From Vishniacozyma victoriae (taxonomy: Eukaryota > Basidiomycota > Tremellomycetes > Tremellales > Bulleribasidiaceae), in NCBI GenBank assembly GCA_017654735.1, contig JADPYG010000005.1:1-64000 (forward strand): DNA of 64,000 nt. The letters are read 5' to 3'. This document shows positions 46,739 to 56,123 of this stretch, in pieces (the stretch's first letter is position 1; each line of letters opens with the position of its first letter). The notes under the pieces are model-generated. The model had not been told where the DNA came from, made no database searches, and saw only the letters and a list, made by a program, of their open reading frames with translations. Both the position numbers and the translations under genes were made by a program.

Positions 46739-48466
46739 AGACTCGACCGTCAGGTGTCAGGGGAAGTCGTAGCATAGGTCTTGGAATGCATTAATCACTA
46801 GTCACACCTTTTTCCCACATTTCTCACTTTCGATCTTCGAGGAGGTTTCGGGGCGTTAGGGACGAGATCAACGCACGTTGGCATAAATTGACCACTGCAG
46901 TATCCGTATCCACCCTGCTTTCCTCACTCCTCCCTCCTTCCTCCCTTGCTTGACCTTCACCAGCGTATCATGTTTATTATGTGCCTCACGATGTGGCTCG
47001 AAGGCTTTCAAGGCTTTTCAGGCCATCTACCCTCGGCCCAGTTGAAGTCAGCATCGATGAAGGAGAGACATTATGGTGTTCCCTCATACGATACTGTCGA
47101 ATTTCCATCTTGTACTGCTATTCTTATGCCTCCATTATTGTTTGACCATGACAATACAATGCGAAGTCAAATCCGACTGTCCCTCGCGAAACGTCTTGGC
47201 AGTCTGATGACGAAGACTCTTGAGCTTCTGTATATTGATTGAATGTCCGTTTTGAGAAGCAAACATCCCGGTCGTCGAAATTGAGTACAGTTCGCAATTG
47301 CGAGTAGAGTAGTATGGTCATGATACTGAGTCATGAAATCCGTATCCTGCGTGATAGTCTCTATACCGCGGCTCCACCCATTCGTAGCGAGACGTGACCA
47401 CCACTATGTCGTATGGGTTGAGAAAGGTTATAAGATTCTCACTAGCTACGAGTACGACTCTACGATAAGCAATAAGTAGCCTTGACGTTCGGCTCCTGAA
47501 AAGAATTTGGGCTTCCGAATAGTTCATACTACCACTAGACTACCCCGAACGCGTACGCATACTTCTCTCTCCGCGGCAACGACGCGTCTGAATCTTCCCC
47601 GTGCCCGTGCCCGTGCCCGTGCCCATTCCCATAGAAGGGTTAAGATCAGAGAAATTGCGTCGTGTTTCAAACAATCGAAGACTCCAAACATCACATGGCT
47701 TGGCTTGCCCCCCCCGCGTGAATCGTACTCAAACTTACCAAATGAGTAAACGAACTTTAATTTAATCGGGGCAAGCCTCGGCACCGATCATGCACCTTAA
47801 GCCCCTTGAGTTTTGTTTGGTTGCGGGAACCAGGAAACGTTTGGACGTTTCGGATTAATAGATATTTACCCTTTGCGGATTTAACATTTCATCAGAACGC
47901 CACGATGAATATCGGGGAATTTTCCTCTGGTCTTCTAGCAGAATTGTAGATCTTTTGGGCAAGTTGTGTTTTGGGGGAATATATTACGTTAATTGCCTTG
48001 GACGTTCAAAGTGTGACAGTACTCGTAGCGATGAGCTTGAGGCGTAGTCGAGTGTATACTAGCTCTGGCTTACTCTTTCCCCCTTTGTTGTTGTCGTTTT
48101 TTCTTTTGCTCGTCGGTATCATTCCCTCGTCGATAGCGATAGTGTGACCGATATCGTCACCGTCACTCACTACTACCGCCCACGCCCCTAGGTGAGAGCA
48201 TGCACAATATTACGAGATGAAATTAGTCATACTAACCCCTTAGCGCCCTTTACTCTACTCAGGTGGTGTAAAGAACTTTGAACCTTATTTCCTGGTATTC
48301 CGCCCGCTTGAGAACTAAAAGGAAGAGAGGGAGGTGTTGTTTGTCCTTTGATCAAATATACATATACACACCGAACCCCACGGACCTTCTTACACACCGT
48401 CTGTGCACCGCTGCCACTCCTTTTGAATTCACTCCTTCGCACCCACCTTCCTTTCATTCTCATCAG
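46739..48466. other. 1.7-kb intergenic region
   Basis: No protein-like frame on either strand. A perfect (GTGCCC)4-type tract lies near 47601-47626. Inverted CGTTTGGACGTTTC-like and pyrimidine-rich stretches occur toward 47840-48110, and a C/T-rich leader precedes the glutaredoxin ATG. An unrecognised non-coding RNA is possible but unsupported. Confidence 0.4.
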
Positions 48467-49660
48467 ATGTCTATATCGATCTCACCTAAATCGAAACCTA
48501 GCTCACTACCATCACCATCACCTACAAGGTCATATACGCCCTACATGTCCCCCTCACCTAAATTAGGTCCTACGACCTGGTCCTCTTCTTCTCTCTTACC
48601 CGGCCCAAATACTTCTCCTCGTCGTGCAGCCCGTCGACTATCTTATCACCTCAAGAATAGGATATCGAAATATTCCATCCCCCTCGGTCTGGGTTTATTT
48701 GTCACCTCCCTCTTCCTTTATCTTACATGTTCGAATGGATCATATATGCCTCAACTACCTTCGTTGAAAACAAGGGCTGAAGGAACGACATATAATGATG
48801 GAGGGTTCATAAGGGAAGAAGGGAGTCGTAATGGATTATCATTCCTCGACTTGGACGAGGACGAGTTGATTGCAGAAGACGACCTGTTTTGGGATTCATA
48901 TCAGGAAAAACAGGCTAAATCCAAGATGGAGCAAAAAGAATTAGAACAATTGGAACTAAGGCGGAAAGAGGTAGTCACGATCAATAAGAAACATTCATTA
49001 AGGGCATTGATATGGTGGATATCTCAAGGTGGAGTATTACCAACCGGATGGGATGTACCTAGTAAAGATACTGTATTAAAGATGGGATCAAGTGGGATGG
49101 AGAAGTTGTTGGAAGGTATTGAGGGAGGTGTGGAAGGTGATGAGATTTTCCAAGAGGGATGGGCAGATTTCGCAAAGGATAGATATAGGACTGTTGTTTT
49201 CTCAAAGGTGAGGCCCCCCTCCCCTGTCTCTTGAGCTTAATTGACGAAATAGACATACTGCCCATATTCAAAGAACGCTAAAAGGATATTGGAGAATTAC
49301 CATCTAACACCAGAAGCCTACATCATTGAATTGGATCAACGTCGTATGTCCCCTTTCATCTATAAAAAAAGGAAAAGCTAACAGGTAGCCGATTACACAT
49401 ATCTCCAAACCCTCCTCTCATACCTCACCTCTCGAAGAACGGTTCCAAACGTTATCCTAGATTTCACCTCAATAGGAGGATCAGACGACTTGACCCTAAT
49501 CCACGGGGAAGGGGGATTACAAAGGACATTCCAAGAAATGGGGATGTTACCTGGATGGGAATGGAAAGCTCCGTCTCACGCCAACAAGGCTGAGGATGAG
49601 GAGGCTAGGAGATTGGTTGATGAGATTATACAAGAGGAAGCCGAGGCTGGGGATTTATAG
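48467..49660 (+). CDS. Membrane-anchored monothiol-type glutaredoxin (Grx6/7-like)
   Basis: About 350 residues. The N-terminus is Ser/Pro-rich (MSISISPKSKPSSLPSPSP), followed by a single TM segment near residues 66-87 (YSIPLGLGLFVTSLFLYLTC) that makes a type II signal anchor. A charged stalk (ELEQLELRRKEVV) leads to the C-terminal glutaredoxin domain: RTVVFSK joined over an intron to TYCPYSKNAKRILENY (CPYS active site), EAYIIELDQR, a third exon DYTYLQTLLSYLTSRRTVPNV (cis-Pro TVP) and the glutathione-binding GGSDDLTLIHGEGGL. CPYS is also the active site of yeast Grx7, which is a Golgi/ER lumenal membrane protein, so secretory-pathway redox control is likely. The ATG at 48467 is chosen; the open frame upstream is leader. 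Confidence 0.9.
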
Positions 49661-49835
49661 GACATTAGACGTATCTGATTTTGGGTCATTGAATCAAGTT
49701 AGATTGGGGTATAGAGAGTGGTATTTGGGTAGGGAGTAGTAAGTAGGTTGTATCGATAGTCCTTGGAAATTGGCGAACGCGTCAGGTAGGAAGAGCAGTT
49801 CATCTTGATATGTAAGAGTACCAATGCAGCCAAAC

Positions 49836-49901
49836 ATCTTGAACATGAGGAGATGAGATACAAAAAAGCAAGAAATCTTGAACACGGGGAGATGAGATAC
49901 A
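49836..49901 (+). repeat. Two 27-bp direct repeats
   Basis: ATCTTGAACATGAGGAGATG... at 49836-49862 is repeated at 49875-49901 with two mismatches, 39 bp apart start to start. It lies in the convergent gap between the glutaredoxin and rhomboid genes, probably in 3' UTR. Confidence 0.7.
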
Positions 49902-49925
49902 CAAACCTACAACTACAAACAGATC

Positions 49926-51246
49926 TTATCTCAATCTAGGTCCCCTTGGGAATCTACCTTTTCTAAATAACATAGCAGCTCCCAAGCCAGCTACGATCCC
50001 ACCCAAATGCCCAGCGGAATCGGTAGTAGAGTTGGGGCGGTATAGGGCTCCAAAGAGGTCGTACTGAGTATCAGCCTGTGTCTTGGGGTCCTTCCTGATA
50101 GTATATCACAAAACGGGGGGAGGACTGGGACTCACGGCAAAAATACCACCTGCGAATAACCAAGCTGGCATGGGGACTACGAAAAATAGTAGGAATTGAG
50201 TTTGGGGGAACATGGCAGCGAAGAATGCTATTTATCAGCGAGCTATTTAACGGGCAAGGCGAGTAGCTGGGGAGAGTCGCCGATTAATCACTCGGAAGAA
50301 GTCGAGGGGTGGAATCGAAAAAGCCGTGGAAGATATGAGAGCAAAGAGATAACACAACGTACCCATGCAAGAGTAGATTGCTCCGGATGCACCTTCACTA
50401 CTTGTCGTATGATCGCCTCTGAGCCTTCTCCAGAATAGTGATGCCATTGTGGAAGCGATTCCTCCAACTAGGTAGAATCCTAGGAATCGGACGTTTCCTA
50501 ACAATCTATCATCAGCACCCTTCAAACAAGATCATCACAGGAAATCAAGACAAGGAAAGAAGACAAAGAAGTGAAAGAAGAAACAGCGGACATACTGAGC
50601 AGCAGCTGGAGCCATAAAGTAAAGTCCTAGACAATTGACGAAAATATGAGTTCCACTCGAATGACTAAAACAACTCGTCACGAACGTCCATATCCTTCCA
50701 GCTTGGATATTTGCTTCGTTGATGAGGAAGTTTTTCGTCATGAAGTTGTAGAGTGATGGATCTCTGAATCGTTGATATGAGGTTTTGGCGTATTCCCATA
50801 GAAAGTAAATTGCAATGTTTAGACCTAGTAGACCGTATATCTATCATTAGGCAGTTTCCCTGATGACACGAGATGGATGGAGAAGGGATACTCACGATGT
50901 ATGTATGAGGATATGATTCAAGGCGGATAAGGAGCCGACGTAAGAATCCAGCTTTCGGTGCTGGTCCCCCACTTCTGCCTGACCTAGGGAAATAATTGGG
51001 CCGCATCATATTCTGCCGGGTGGTAGAGAATGATCGAAGGAAAGAAAATGATCCTGTTGGTTTCGATGTACTACGAGGTACTTGGAGGGAGAGGGGGATC
51101 GGGCGACGAGCGACTGACGAAAAGCATGGTTGCGGTGATCGGTAGACCGGTTGACTGGAGAAGAAGCGGGATGGGAGGGTCTGCTTTGGCGGGGTGATTG
51201 TATGCCTCAGCACCTGAGTGAGGGATATTGGTAATCTGAACGACAT
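49926..51246 (-). CDS. PCP1: Mitochondrial rhomboid protease (Pcp1/Rbd1-like)
   Basis: An intramembrane serine protease of the mitochondrial inner membrane, which in yeast cleaves Mgm1 and Ccp1. About 340 residues. The N-terminus is a long basic presequence (MSFRLPISLTQVLRHTITPP, RFFSSQPVYRSPQP). Membrane core: IYGLLGLNIAIYFLWEYAK, then NEANIQAGRIWTFVTSCFSHSSGTHIFVNCLGLYFM (the H..N motif of TM2), NVRFLGFYLVGGIASTMASL, the nucleophile in SSEGASGAIYS (GxSG), QFLLFFVVPMPAWLFAGGIF, and the catalytic His in STTDSAGHLGGIVAGLGA. Both catalytic residues are intact. At least five introns. The start at 51246 is preferred over an upstream extension, which lacks a targeting character. Divergent from the small gene at 51691. 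Confidence 0.93.
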
Positions 51247-51690
51247 ATTGCTTGTCCGTCGCTTCTGACGTAGTCGCAGCCCGATGTCTAGATATAGAGG
51301 TGATTGACTACTTTCTGCACCCGAGCCGCTGACGATCCACACGGAAGAGTATCTTGTTGAACCGGAGGTGCGGCAAAGACTAGCGGGAAGAGTAGCATGA
51401 CCGCGTACGAATCAGGCACAATGCGGAGGTCATCAATCCAATCCGCTTGACGGAAGCGAAGATATCGCTTTCTTCTTTGGCCTCCAAGGTCCAGGCGTAG
51501 GTATATAAAGGAAGAAGCGGATGCAAAGGAAGCGGATTGGCTTGCGTTATATAACCGGGCTTGAGCACAGCTATTACAACACTCGCCGAGGTTTCACAGG
51601 TCATATATAGTCGCCTTCTGACCAAGTTCGACACGAACCCACCAGAAGCAATATCGAACGCTACTCTATACCACCTACCCATAGCGCACA
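51247..51690. promoter_or_regulatory. Divergent promoter, rhomboid gene and 64-aa gene
   Basis: A 444-bp gap with three TATA-like stretches reading toward the small gene (TATATAAA at 51502-51509, TTATATAA near 51548, CATATATAG near 51602) and repeated GAAGCG / CGCTTC words between 51438 and 51540, including GAAGCGA-AGA-TATCGCTTTC. Confidence 0.5.
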
Positions 51691-52003
51691 ATGTCGATTG
51701 ATGTCCCAGCTGAGCTCGCCAAAGGATCCCTCACTTTACACTACTACCACAAGTACGTTGACGTCGATGAAGCAATGTGTGATCTACGACCGGTCGCCGC
51801 TTACATCTCGAACGGTACTATATGAAGACAGATTAAGCGATTGGCCAAGTCGAAGGAAGCAGCAGGCTGTCAGTCGCTTGACCAGGTTGTCCAGGAGGTA
51901 ATCCCTTTCCTCTCTCCGTATTGGACTGATCAAATCCGTGAGTTTCTTGATTGGATGAGTTTCTTGATTGGATAATCCAGCTATCATTCCCAATGGGGGG
52001 TAA
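51691..52003 (+). CDS. Small 64-residue protein of unknown function
   Basis: Not recognised. Three exons (51691-51752, 51828-51937, 51981-52003) give exactly 65 codons: MSIDVPAELAKGSLTLHYYH, then KQIKRLAKSKEAAGCQSLDQ, VVQEVIPFLSPYWTDQ, ending IPIIPNGG. The first donor is a perfect GTACGT, the second GTGAGT; acceptors are GAAG (weak) and CCAG. The protein has an amphipathic, basic helix in the middle and a hydrophobic Pro-rich C-terminus, with no signal peptide. TATA-rich promoter suggests regulated expression. Without splicing only 44 codons are open. The second intron carries a 17-bp tandem duplication. Confidence is moderate, as no family supports it. Confidence 0.5.
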
Positions 52004-52385
52004 TCGGGCTGTTCGTCAGCTCATCAACTCCAGATATCGCAAGAGCGACGACAAAATAGAGGAAGGAGGGAAAAAGAGTCAACTAGGGGCGCAAGGTGGA
52101 AAAGAATGGAACGAGAGAAGCCAATCGACACACGACAAATTGATTGCCCCCTATCATTAGATCCAGGAACTCAGTGAATGCATGCACAGTTTTGTTGACC
52201 TCTAGCCCCCCGGGCCCCCTCCGCCTCGTAGCGTGGTGAACATCTCCCTCCATCTCATCTCAGAGTTGGTGTGTAACCTTTCGAAGTAGCAAAAGGCGGT
52301 GGAGCCACAGGCTTGTTGTCGACTCGTCATGGAACACTTAGAAGAGGTTCCACGCGGGATAGCCTGTGATGTGCGTCAGTATGAT
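52004..52385. other. Spacer 64-aa gene to bZIP gene
   Basis: Convergent 3' region of about 380 bp. A plus-strand frame continues to 52160 but is low-complexity and charged, so it is taken as UTR. A GC-rich CCCCCCGGGCCCCC tract sits at about 52206. Nothing else seen. Confidence 0.4.
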
Positions 52386-53162
52386 TCATAGCCTAGCGTC
52401 CTGCTCACTTTGACAAATCTGGACAACATCGCTCCTGGTCAACACAGGGCCAAATCCATAGCAGCGTACTTTTTCAGCAACCCTGGTTGCCAATTCTTCG
52501 GCGTCTACCTGGCTCATATCCACAAGTTCCAATACAACCTGCCACGCCTGTGACGCATCTATCTCGTGTCCAGCGACGGGATGAAGCGGTTCTAAACCGG
52601 GGATTGAAAGAGGGCCACAGCTATGTTGATCTGGAATATACATGCTCTTAGGCGTCAAGTTCGAGAAATCGACTTCGTGAGCGAAATCGATATTATTCAT
52701 CGATGACGGGCAGTCGACATTAAGAGGCCGATTAGGTGGACGAGGTGGATTGAGCGGCTGGATTTTGACTCCGCTTCCCCGAGCCAGAGCGAATTGAGCG
52801 CACACGGCATGTATAGTATTGAGGTGCGGATCGCAGACTGAGGCGAGTACAGCCAGGAAAGCCTGGCGACAAGCTTTCAGATCGAGGGCTTTATGGGCAG
52901 ACGCGGCCGAGATTCCTGGCGAGTGCCCCGTATGGGTGCAGGCCGAGCTGAGGCTGAGGGGGGAATAGGTGAAACTGCCAAGCATGTTCAGTTGGAAGAC
53001 TAAGAACGTTTTCGTGATCACTCACAATGAGCCATGCAGGCTTCGAAGCCTTTCGTTCTCGGCTCGAAGAGTATTCAGCTCCGCCTCCTTTGCGTCGCGA
53101 GCTTTCTGTTGACTCTGACGATTGGAAGCCCGTCTCTTTGCGAGCTTCGTCAACTCATTCAT
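52386..53162 (-). CDS. bZIP transcription factor, Yap1/AP-1-like
   Basis: About 240 residues in two exons. The first exon encodes MNELTKLAKRRASNRQSQQK followed by ARDAKEAELNTLRAENERLR, a basic region with the required N-x7-R spacing (Asn in RASNRQ, Arg in KAR) and a short leucine zipper. A GTGAGT intron of about 53 nt joins HGS to FFTYSPLSLSSAC. The middle contains Cys-bearing segments (DLKACRQAFLAVLASVC, IHAVCAQFA). The C-terminal block SQVDAEELATRVAEKVRCYG then FGPVLTRSDVVQIC has the spacing of the fungal AP-1 C-terminal Cys-rich domain (DxxxLCxxLxxKAxCxxxGxV) but with Ala where the first Cys is usual. The start at 53162 is the first ATG in frame with the basic region. Oxidative-stress control is inferred from the family. 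Confidence 0.75.
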
Positions 53163-53199
53163 GTAGTCATGGAGATCGAGTGAAAAGCGGTTACAGGAA

Positions 53200-53457
53200 T
53201 TGTATTTGCATCATTGGGGAGTCGTTATCGTCGCGGATATTTTCCCTATATAGATATGTACAGTCAGTACCACACACGTATATCGGGATGGCGGGCCATG
53301 TGCTCAAGGATCAATAATTTTCCTGATTAGGAAGGAAGGGATTGTATTTGCTTCTTTGGGAAATAGTGAACTTCTAATACACATATCGGTCGTTATGTAC
53401 AGTCATTCACCGAGGGCGGGCCAATTAAATGGGACAGTTCTCTTTCCTCATCAGGAA
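53200..53457. repeat. Diverged tandem promoter module, two copies
   Basis: Copy A: TTGTATTTGC 53200-53209, ATGTACAGTCA 53256-53266, GGCGGGCCA 53290-53298, TTCCTGATTAGGAA 53320-53333. Copy B: TTGTATTTGC 53342-53351, ATGTACAGTCA 53395-53405, GGCGGGCCA 53415-53423, TTCCTCATCAGGAA 53444-53457. The sequences between these islands have diverged, while the islands stay identical, except that the N4 spacer of the last changes. The last island is an inverted repeat TTCCT-N4-AGGAA in both copies. Confidence 0.8.
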
Positions 53458-53551
53458 GGTAGGAGCCACATCTCAGATCCTTAATCAGATATCTGATTCA
53501 GCAAGCGCAATTCGCATTGTCATGCCTGTTTGAACGATGAGACTGACTGAC

Positions 53552-53557
53552 TATAAA
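53552..53557 (+). promoter_or_regulatory. TATA box of secreted propeller gene
   Basis: TATAAA lies 76-81 bp upstream of the ATG at 53633, a typical distance in fungi. No transcription start data. Confidence 0.55.
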
Positions 53558-53632
53558 TGAGAGCAAAGTCCCGACCTATATGCCTTCTACTCATTACAAA
53601 ACTCACTCCTCTATACTACTCGTCTGACACAA

Positions 53633-55137
53633 ATGTTCATCAAGTCACTTTTCGTGGGTTCGTTCTGCGTTTTGGCCAATGCCACTCCAACGAAGCGCTG
53701 GTGGGATCAAAGTATCGGAGCGAAGTAAGTATCATCCCGTCTTCAAGTGGTGTGTTTGACTGATTAACAAGCTATTTCCAGACGAATGGCTTCGACGGAA
53801 ACCAGCTCGTGGCCTCGTACATTCTACCAGACGGGACGCTAGAAGCCGGATCTGCGGTCTGGACTCAAGGGAACGGGTCTGCTGGCATCAATGACCCCAA
53901 AGGGTATGAAAATCATGTGAGCTTTGTACCTTCCAATCTCGTTGAGCAGCCGCTGAAGGTAGCCCGATCCATTGTACGGCAGTGGCGCTGTCGTAGTTTC
54001 GAACTGTCAGGCATTCGCCGTCAATGCTGGTTCTAACACAATCACCGTATTCGACATTGACCCTAAGGACCCAGGACGGCCCACATTCAACTGTGTGTTG
54101 CCGTCGCACGGAGAATTCCCCGTCTCGGTGGCGGCGAGTCCCGATGGAAAGAAGCTTTGCGTCGTGAACGGCGGGGCCAAGAACACATTCTCTTGCTATC
54201 AAGCATCCGACAAAGGCTGGACTCACATGAGTTCGTGGGACCGTGAACTTGGCTTGAATCTCACCACTCCCCCGCACGGGTAAGAGCAAACGAATATACA
54301 TGCAGAGACAAAGCTGAATGGTTTGCAGTCCAGTCGGAGGTGGGCCCTCCCAGATCGCTTTCAACTCCGATGGTAGCATCCTCATTGTCGCTGTCAAAGG
54401 ACAATTACCACAAGATCTCAACAATCCTACGGGGAAATTGCAGCCGGGCTTTTTGGCGACCTATTCAATCAAAGAGGGTGAGCTCGCGGAGGAGGCTGTG
54501 AAGACCCCTGTCGGTGTTCCATTCTCTATCGCGGAAGATAAAACGGACAAAGATGTTTATTTCATGGCAGACGTGACAACTGGATACGCAGCCATTCGAG
54601 CACCTTTTGACAACGTAACAAGAGTCGAACAAGGGATTATCCCCTTGGAACAAGCTGTAAGATGATGATGCCTCTGGGTGAGATTCTGCTGACTCAGAAG
54701 GCTTGCTGGGCAGTTCAGGCAGAGAGGACGAAGAGTTACTACGTCGTTGACACGGTTGGACGAAGCAACATCACTGAAGTAACACTTGACACGACCTCAC
54801 TAAAGTTTGTGCCCTTGATCAAATTGTTATCTGGCTGACGATATGTGCAGCGGCACCATCCTGTCATCGCACAGTCTTGGCACAAATTCTTCGGGAACTG
54901 ATATCTCAACAATCTCTGGAGAGGAGCACGACTGGCTATACGTGAACGCTGTGGCGTATGAATCAGTCCATGTCTACAAAATTTGGGGACAAGGGAAGTT
55001 CGAGCTGGTTCAGCGATATAACGTGAAAGATATGAGCCCCGACGTAGTCCCGACCAAAGGCTTTGTGGTATGGCTTTCTGTCCAGTTCCGGGAGGCTATT
55101 GTTGACGAATTAGGGACAGGCTACTTTCCATAAATAA
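53633..55137 (+). CDS. Secreted beta-propeller (lactonase / carboxymuconate-cyclase-like) protein
   Basis: About 390 residues in six or seven exons. A signal peptide (MFIKSLFVGSFCVLANA) precedes TPTKRWWDQSIGA, joined over an intron to NYFQTNGFDGNQLVASYILP. Then repeated WD-like blades: GSGAVVVSNCQAFAVNAGSN, FPVSVAASPDGKKLCVVNGG, GGGPSQIAFNSDGSILIVAV, YSIKEGELAEEAVKTPVGVP, AERTKSYYVVDTVGRSNITE, and HDWLYVNAVAYESVHVYKIW. The blade motif PxxhxxxPDGxxLhVVN is that of the seven-bladed lactonase fold, found in secreted fungal 3-carboxy-cis,cis-muconate cyclase-like proteins, several of which are surface antigens without shown enzyme activity. A final intron (GTATGG to GAATTAG) gives the end QATFHK; reading through ends at 55133. 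Transcribed away from the bZIP gene. Confidence 0.78.
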
Positions 55138-56123
55138 TTCACATTTGGGGGAACCCGCGCTTGGGGGATAGTTTGCGGTGAGTTCCCTATCTCTCCATAC
55201 ATCATGAATCACTGCACATGAATGAATTCTGATGGTAGCCCATTTTCCTTGCGGTATTTGAGCTGGAACGAAGTACATGTGCATGCATCATGTTTTGACT
55301 TTGACGCCCGATCATTTTCTCCTTGCTCTGCCGCCTCGCGCATCCTAATTTCGCTTGTCAGACAATACTCCAGCATCAGTCAGGTACCATATTTGAACAG
55401 GAGCGAGCAAACTCCCAATTCATTGTTGCTCCAGAACCCAGCAGTCGGGACAAGGATGTGCCCGATGACCCGTTGCTTCTGCTGACAAGGATCCTGGTAG
55501 AAGATGCCGAAATGTCCACTGCATGACACTTCTTTGGGACCTCGATAGTCCGCACATCATTTACACCGATGATGGGGTCTGTCTTCTTTCCCCACTTCCC
55601 AGTCCTCGTTCTCTCAGCCGCGTAGGTACAATCCTCCATCGACATGGGCTTGCTCCATTGACGGCCTCATCCAGGCTGAGTCTCCAGTGCTTATCCATCC
55701 CCCAACATCTCTGCATCCTGCTTATCCATCCATTCCTGCCTCCCTGTTGCGTCCTGTTAGGGAGTACGCCCGAATCCAGGTTCGTATTCCTGAATGCTCA
55801 AATTACTGGGTCCGGTAGATACAGTCCTCACCAAGCCAGACTTCGTCACTGGCAACTATCCGCCTTGTGGCCCCGCCTGGGCCAGCAGGCAAGCCACCGC
55901 CGTCCTCGACTCTTCCTTCATATCGGGGATCGAGGTCGGCCGGTGCACTCAATTAGAAGCCGGGAGGGATGATGCAATTGCGGTTGTCCGACCCTACCTA
56001 CGTCTGAGACGATTGATGCGTGCCTGAGTATCTGTTAAATACACCGGTTAAATCCAAAAAGTTCAACTCATCTCTTGGCCACCATTCTCTGTACTATACA
56101 CCTACACTCACCCTTCGACAGCA
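55138..56123. other. Intergenic region with possible gene relic
   Basis: About 1 kb, GC-richer than most gaps. Plus-strand frames at 55323-55526 (FEQERANSQFIVAPEPSS...) and 55794-56027 (TVLTKPDFVTGNYPPCGPAW...) have protein-like composition but cannot be joined by clean splice sites and match no family I recognise. They could be a decayed gene or chance. The right end is the ENP2 leader. Confidence 0.35.

Larger units (their letters stand above)
53163..53632. promoter_or_regulatory. Divergent promoter, bZIP factor and secreted propeller
   Basis: A 470-bp gap between divergent ATGs. Two diverged copies of a module of about 125-142 bp contain the same four islands in the same order (see repeat entry). 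A TATAAA at 53552-53557 serves the propeller gene. Sharing of one promoter by a regulator and a secreted protein suggests co-regulation (inference). Confidence 0.6.

Noticed and set aside
47524..47784. 86-codon minus-strand frame with Arg-Ala repeats
   Set aside because: Created by the (GTGCCC)n microsatellite; no other coding evidence.
48278..48466. N-terminal extension of the glutaredoxin frame
   Set aside because: The open stretch is C/T-rich leader; its would-be start is not an ATG in a good context, and the family-like Ser/Pro N-terminus and anchor follow the ATG at 48467.
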